From contig NZ_CP011402.1 of assembly GCF_001643775.1 (NCBI RefSeq), positions 1,706,432-1,770,431 on the forward strand: 64,000 nucleotides of DNA. Reading direction: 5' to 3'. Below are positions 62,301-64,000 of this stretch, piece by piece (within the stretch, counting starts at the first letter, position 1; every line of letters begins with the position of its first letter). This DNA is from Denitrobacterium detoxificans (GTDB taxonomy: Bacteria > Actinomycetota > Coriobacteriia > Coriobacteriales > Eggerthellaceae). Position numbers and translations under genes: made by a program. The notes below the pieces were generated by a model. That model ran no database searches, was not told the origin of the DNA, and was given only the letters and a program-made list of their open reading frames with translations.

Positions 62301-64000
62301 ACACAGCATTAGGCTCGTACGTCGTGCCCAGACCATCGGGGTCGGTATTCCACGACTTCAGAACGTAGCCGGGACGCAGCACGTCGGTCTTGGAAGGCGT
62401 CACGAACGGCGAGTACGCCACGCCCTTCACGGGGGCCAGCTTCTCTTCGCGCGTGCCGTTGCTATTGTGAATAATCACACCAGCGCCCTCGTTCGGGTCG
62501 AAGTACACCGTGTAGCTGCCGCGAATCCACAGCGCCGTGACGGTAATGTCATACGAAGGAACCGTGCCATTGGTAACGGGATTGGTGACGTAGACGCCAC
62601 CGAAGAACTCTTCCAGGCTCTTGCCATCAATCTTCGATACGTACGGATAGTAGTGGTAGACCGTGGTGCCGTAGCCGCCATCGACCTCCCAACCAGCAAA
62701 CACGTAACCCTCATCGCCAATGGGCAGGTAACGGTTCAGATTGTTCGTACCGTCGGAGAGGAACTCGTTCCAATCGTACAGGTTCGGATACTGCAGCAAA
62801 TAGCGTGCACGGTTCTCGCCCGCTACCGTAGGCTCCTCGTTATCCGGATCGACGTCGCGTTCACAAATAATGTCATAGTCAGGCATGCCATAGCCCATTT
62901 CGGGGATCTGCGTACCTGCGCGCAAGTTATCGAACTGCGTGCCCGCCATGCCCTCGAACTGGCCATGCTCGCCATTCTTGAAGGTCACGGAATACAGGCG
63001 CTCCCACTTCGGACGTACGAAGCCATTGCCCAGCACGCGAATATCGGTAAGGTCGCACGGCGTGCCGTTGTACACGGGACCGGAAAGCTCATGACCCTCC
63101 AGGTCGTAGAACTTGCCACCTATGACGTTCACTGCACCAGTACCCGTAACCTCGGTACCATCATCGAGCGTGAACACCCACTCCCAGTTGTACAGGCCAT
63201 AATTGTCCTTGGCGTAGCCATAGCCCGGCGTCGTAGTGATCTTGCCGTCGCGATAGGAAAGCTTATCGTAGTAGGAAAGCGTGCCATCCCAAGTAAGGTA
63301 GCTCGGATCATCAACGTTCACCAAACCACCCGTGTAGGGATTGTCGACGGTGACGGTGTAAGTACGCGCAACCCAATGCACGTACAGGTTCATCGTCCAT
63401 ACGTCTTCGCCGTCATCGTCCTGCGAAAGCACCAGCGAGCCATTGGCGCGCAGCTTCGCGATTTCCGCGCTGGAAAGCTGGAAGACTTCCCCGTCGGCCC
63501 ACAAACGATCGCTCTGCGTCGTGCCGGCAATGTACGACCACGCATCAAAGCGATAGCCATTCAGCGTGAACAGATTCGGATCAAGCTGCGTAGGCGTATC
63601 GAAGCTCGTCACCTGCGTGTACGTGCCACTCGGATACCAGCTTGCCGTCGTGTCGGTCTCGTTGTACACGGCACCGGGAACCGGATTCCAATGGAACACG
63701 ATGGTCGCATTGGCGGGCGCCCACGTGGCAATGAGCGTAATAACGCCATCGCCATCGGCGTCGGGCAAGTCGGCCACGGCAATGCCCGACAGATCCCAGC
63801 CGTACACCTTATGCTGCGAGCCATTTACGGTGGTCTCGGAGGTTACGATGACCTGGCCGTCCTCGTTCTTCCAACCCGCAAAGACCATGCCCTTCTTGCC
63901 CTTCGGAGCGCCGCTGCCAGAAGTATCGCCCGCAAACTTGGGGGTCTTCGTTCCAGCATCCATGGAAACGTGCGGGAAGTACGTCTGGCCATTTACGGCA
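53359..64000 (-). CDS. Giant repeat-containing secreted/surface protein, C-terminal part (5' end outside window)
   Basis: The frame is open from the window edge to the stop at 53359, giving over 3,540 residues with the N-terminus missing. The Met at 63963 is internal. The body alternates two module types. InlB_B/Listeria-Bacteroides-like units have GY-x-FxGW and end in LYAxW (for example TLIATWAP, TLYAMWEQ, TLYAIWQP, YAIWEE). MucBP-like units have VxYHYVNSDGE and end in xxLxIYYK. The last 250 or so residues change to an Ala/Ser/Asp-rich, weakly structured tail ending GAAQGLVA. No LPxTG motif or transmembrane helix is present at the C-terminus. Such proteins are usually adhesins or bacteriocin-like surface fibres; the role here is unknown. 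A strong terminator follows. Confidence 0.88.
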   Translation of the reverse strand, partial: AVNGQTYFPHVSMDAGTKTPKFAGDTSGSGAPKGKKGMVFAGWKNEDGQVIVTSETTVNGSQHKVYGWDLSGIAVADLPDADGDGVITLIATWAPANATIVFHWNPVPGAVYNETDTTASWYPSGTYTQVTSFDTPTQLDPNLFTLNGYRFDAWSYIAGTTQSDRLWADGEVFQLSSAEIAKLRANGSLVLSQDDDGEDVWTMNLYVHWVARTYTVTVDNPYTGGLVNVDDPSYLTWDGTLSYYDKLSYRDGKITTTPGYGYAKDNYGLYNWEWVFTLDDGTEVTGTGAVNVIGGKFYDLEGHELSGPVYNGTPCDLTDIRVLGNGFVRPKWERLYSVTFKNGEHGQFEGMAGTQFDNLRAGTQIPEMGYGMPDYDIICERDVDPDNEEPTVAGENRARYLLQYPNLYDWNEFLSDGTNNLNRYLPIGDEGYVFAGWEVDGGYGTTVYHYYPYVSKIDGKSLEEFFGGVYVTNPVTNGTVPSYDITVTALWIRGSYTVYFDPNEGAGVIIHNSNGTREEKLAPVKGVAYSPFVTPSKTDVLRPGYVLKSWNTDPDGLGTTYEPNAVYPIPAAITTLYAMWEQQQATIKYTTSNWWVDWDNSDGTLADDQDDQGLNWGDGYAYQTVWAGTGYMVDPLKQNVNEDGYLIDKDGNVLYDDEGNPLTPVNEPGPRAITAYSQLGYHFLHWADESGNIVSTERTFIPPRGADGAYHDATYIAVFTEDDDITITYSVDVADAGWLTRTYEKVAPATGTAMGTYLYIRDGYDFLGFYDGEGNYYGMGTLNTEYGYYEFVPGRASDGIYHDIVYIARFSESATHYVVEYWLQDGSGEYFINESYTASYDAKTGDVITVAADSDLIKPFDTDGVTRLDLSEVSHHLYRPDISTTTITVTADGLSKIKLYYDIGCFTLTYRYVLNGQGIVPADSPIAPTNQPRGLYRNSSVIFDDTAATVGVNGYQFSGWVAYKATDLIGVDYAELWKNYDLTTTVKVDRGQPGSTVASGLAVLNTDGAGGYLVYNGAGNPIPIWANNLEVGPYNGSVAYPYDFWMPDDNVIIIGFWEAKGYTVRFNIDTADAAKGDLYDDATTYPTLVPSGSYAYRNGVEMGTYTPRVKDIQIRLLDHNNWINMGWNYTMTMDDGTTVTDFTMSPSTIQIMGDTTFTAVFVEPRVMAYMTGSGGSFVQGVDDQTLIQDIPVNTPITTRGYYNGAVDSSVAGYPPISTFAPQGKEGYEFAGWAWRKHIVTVSGGYATVTPDPIMHTNVNLATYNQLILAFDYTPSVYANTMLFDAGVNATMFALGTDLILNEAFPTTVDANYEFVALWTPIRHVFTINENNPDPANITITLDTTKYSSMSSPTNYFDQTGSYAPGYCSRLPLFDYATRSDGWVMDGYSDTPNGDVVYIPGSPYTVGGLDKVIYIHWIPAYPSTIEYAVDSGPYGGVSTGGFVYRESEVVTGVGGAAKGSYAVPNNGYVFVKWVDAAGNTLSSDSTATTFTRTVGAVTYTYQGYKFVPPTPAAPNAWPDPSIYYAVFQEAPQITITYIVADPARGTVQLNGGGSPGTMSAESLYPVSGTPLGATVTPNTGYTYGYWVDEDGNKVTMTYTVGGVSHRQLAGMSLVPERVDGAYKSATYYYVFQPSDNISVTVEYYLVNAAGTVTLAATDTHPYQTTGTTVNAVSKGWTRTFSGYYMLTTYQPSGIELVKIEDEVSAMGTTVLRLYYMEYDAQLTFDLAGNLPPAMTAAEMPSYGGANPRSVTSGHATTLPSAAEVTYAGYTLIGWTDVKPAEGDLTWVYAPGSAYTMPYSDATLYAIWQPNTNTKYVVYQRRVTSKGKLLFEVKEEHTATTGTRVYADDLSSQYTGYVYTPGYASDAAPSAIVDRKGTTALVMYYVAQPMTIIYDLVASDAGWSYSGVTRVDQYEAGVGITLPTQGEEEGQVYRPGYVLVSWTFDQDGTVYAPGASIPMPGMASRVGTMTATWRARSDTMYTVAYHYVNSDGETVSKVKRTGTTDTTLDASALGLINPPVGWTFDSTNAGNVTTANLNGDGTTILHIYYKPDTVSYTVRHVFLNNVGTMFISETDETRTAEAGKVIHGVDVAQTLTGYIWDSTWSYKTADDGFGDSVIRIEVAGDGTSVMLLYYKALMGIDYTVKIYRTNAAYTDIELIDSTEYHDGQVGLTIDVVDAGLHRPNDPRLVGYELDPSFSGATVGGTTYNAYLSSQAITGMGASSDVFYIYYVAKSTTPYKVEHWQLHTDGSSPYKALTVERYGETNSTVYAANELVTFDGFVYSPSDTLARYGATDAVIAADGSMVLKIYYMVLAYNLTIDGTTGQFADGTSVIGPTSYATGDVVTIPIPTQIGYDFLGWSVNDPTGAIELLPTLTTWNMPAGNTVLYAHWTPSVRRLAYDNNSKKAQGSVPDTYGVYGGTVKVADPTGLLSRVGYNFGGWATTKALADAGTSDVAVGSNWTLLLDNNDNVVYAVWIPRDDTKYVVYHVRVKSNGELDSPKRIMATENLQGTSDTLATAVAKTFNGYTFDSAHVFNAKFGTNWQANIEPDGSTVLYLYYQANVVNYTVYTYRVGADGLVHNGGPGADGTPTGGDPMILRTDVLTGDVDDTVTIDGTTYINLPGYFYYPSYTYTEEGETEPKYKEVRSGVITADGGLELFLFAQARTGIEFEVHHWKENTANPNGFQYIVTIETGEAGVYYDGIDYLRQDIIDSGYSYNPTLTATENAANPPHVSEGKLDAVDNDTFASTLVLYLYYSANYVQIIWEPVKGTWDSGIAEAAPTFVDPIVTPTQGNPGAIRVDDTVTPYNTADIIRYGYQLMGWSTDLNNPAKSSYTSPEYTFATFTMPPSSLRLYAIWQPLPQKITYYANIYPTINPKFIFPGGNGDMTDYGTTPDTWGVTDEEVAVSDNKFTREGYIFLGWSHNPLCLKENIEFPYRNPDDPDNIPWEKWKLKETVTDPEANYLYAIWEEETRVIEYWGPDDIAVADTLALLYADPTDSRLGLTNAQKNGILSGSYTTAQIENLAITKCIPRKLFERTVKLSDTNLDLLYTYPASSSMPGFVVKDPRDLPASETANGSVITYLGHEFNKWKLTNATLGANLLTTHTFANLTTIDPLTGHGKVFGTWNWLKVTVSYETKGGTTYPDKQVAWNVANVLQGKSPVRDGYYLNATKPWIDKTSALGATVVTNAKTIGEIMKYNDTQARDPLTFERLPLKCTVYTNWATSAYKIKYNTPTGAASYANSNTNYYSVGSAIYQNRQPALPGYTFLGWGIETGDKIDTATTYANLLGYLGRNDDRTYIMSIYAYYLKTSDGVIYRTDASKNLIATTLTSFGAGSATPLAALSTGSGATALAALSDDSGGGGTALVALSEQDVAAVAVEPLTLASEPAQDETVAMLALFSGATTDSSMSADAAAGASASAIGQMVAAGDAASAAMLDVASDAAAIISEADGASETALSDANAGDAVLVENAIGDASGVGLVAMSGDSDSAGGYPPQAEDDAILSAVGPDGLAAAICQLETGASPLAAVINQDALQAASPTGAAQGLVA

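Overview
The window is high-GC bacterial DNA. The gene content points to an anaerobic actinobacterium of the class Coriobacteriia, probably Eggerthellaceae-like. That placement is inferred from a Tat-exported flavin reductase lipoprotein, 2-hydroxyacyl-CoA-dehydratase-type iron-sulfur enzymes, a T-box ahead of a self-contained ECF transporter, large secreted proteins with InlB-type and DUF5648-type repeats, and a str/S10 ribosomal block. No tRNA, rRNA, CRISPR array or transposase was seen.

Layout. 1-1.6 kb: end of a glycosyltransferase and an LPG-synthase-like membrane protein. 1.6-2.7 kb: a noncoding stretch with two copies of a structured repeat. 2.7-7.8 kb (minus): rpsL-rpsG-fusA-rpsJ-rplC-rplD-rplW, with no tuf and ended by a terminator after rplW. 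8-17.6 kb: universal stress protein, a DHA2 efflux pump with a structured leader, an acyl-CoA synthetase/XRE-cupin pair, family II pyrophosphatase, PcrA helicase and a MetE-like methyltransferase. 17.6-21.3 kb: a T-box whose specifier reads as UGG (Trp), controlling a three-gene ECF transporter. 21.3-27.6 kb (minus): a secreted subtilase, a THEP1-like NTPase and a large surface protein. 27.9-36.7 kb: PatB-type lyase, a secreted coiled-coil protein, a LysR regulator beside a Tat flavoprotein, and a FIST-GGDEF protein. 36.7-44 kb: a dehydratase-component/activase fusion with a second dehydratase subunit, YolD plus a Y-family polymerase, two divergent CDF transporters, and the third structured repeat. 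44.4-51.2 kb: nadE, an XRE-aminotransferase fusion, a methyltransferase, dtd, a CDP-glycerol transferase and a membrane acyltransferase. 51.3-53 kb: a DUF559-like nuclease gene flanked by palindromic repeats. 53.4-64 kb (minus): the 3' part of a giant repeat surface protein running off the window.

The most unusual signal is a family of three elements of about 235 bp at 1649-1890, 2422-2656 and 44049-44282. Each has an outer inverted repeat and two internal hairpins. Linkers and the main loop are conserved, while the stems differ in sequence between copies but remain self-complementary. All three lie directly 3' of a gene or operon and in its sense orientation. Other notable items are the internal ribosome-binding site inside the dehydratase-activase fusion, the attenuator plus Shine-Dalgarno hairpin ahead of the efflux gene, the early end of the S10 operon, and the XRE-aminotransferase fusion.
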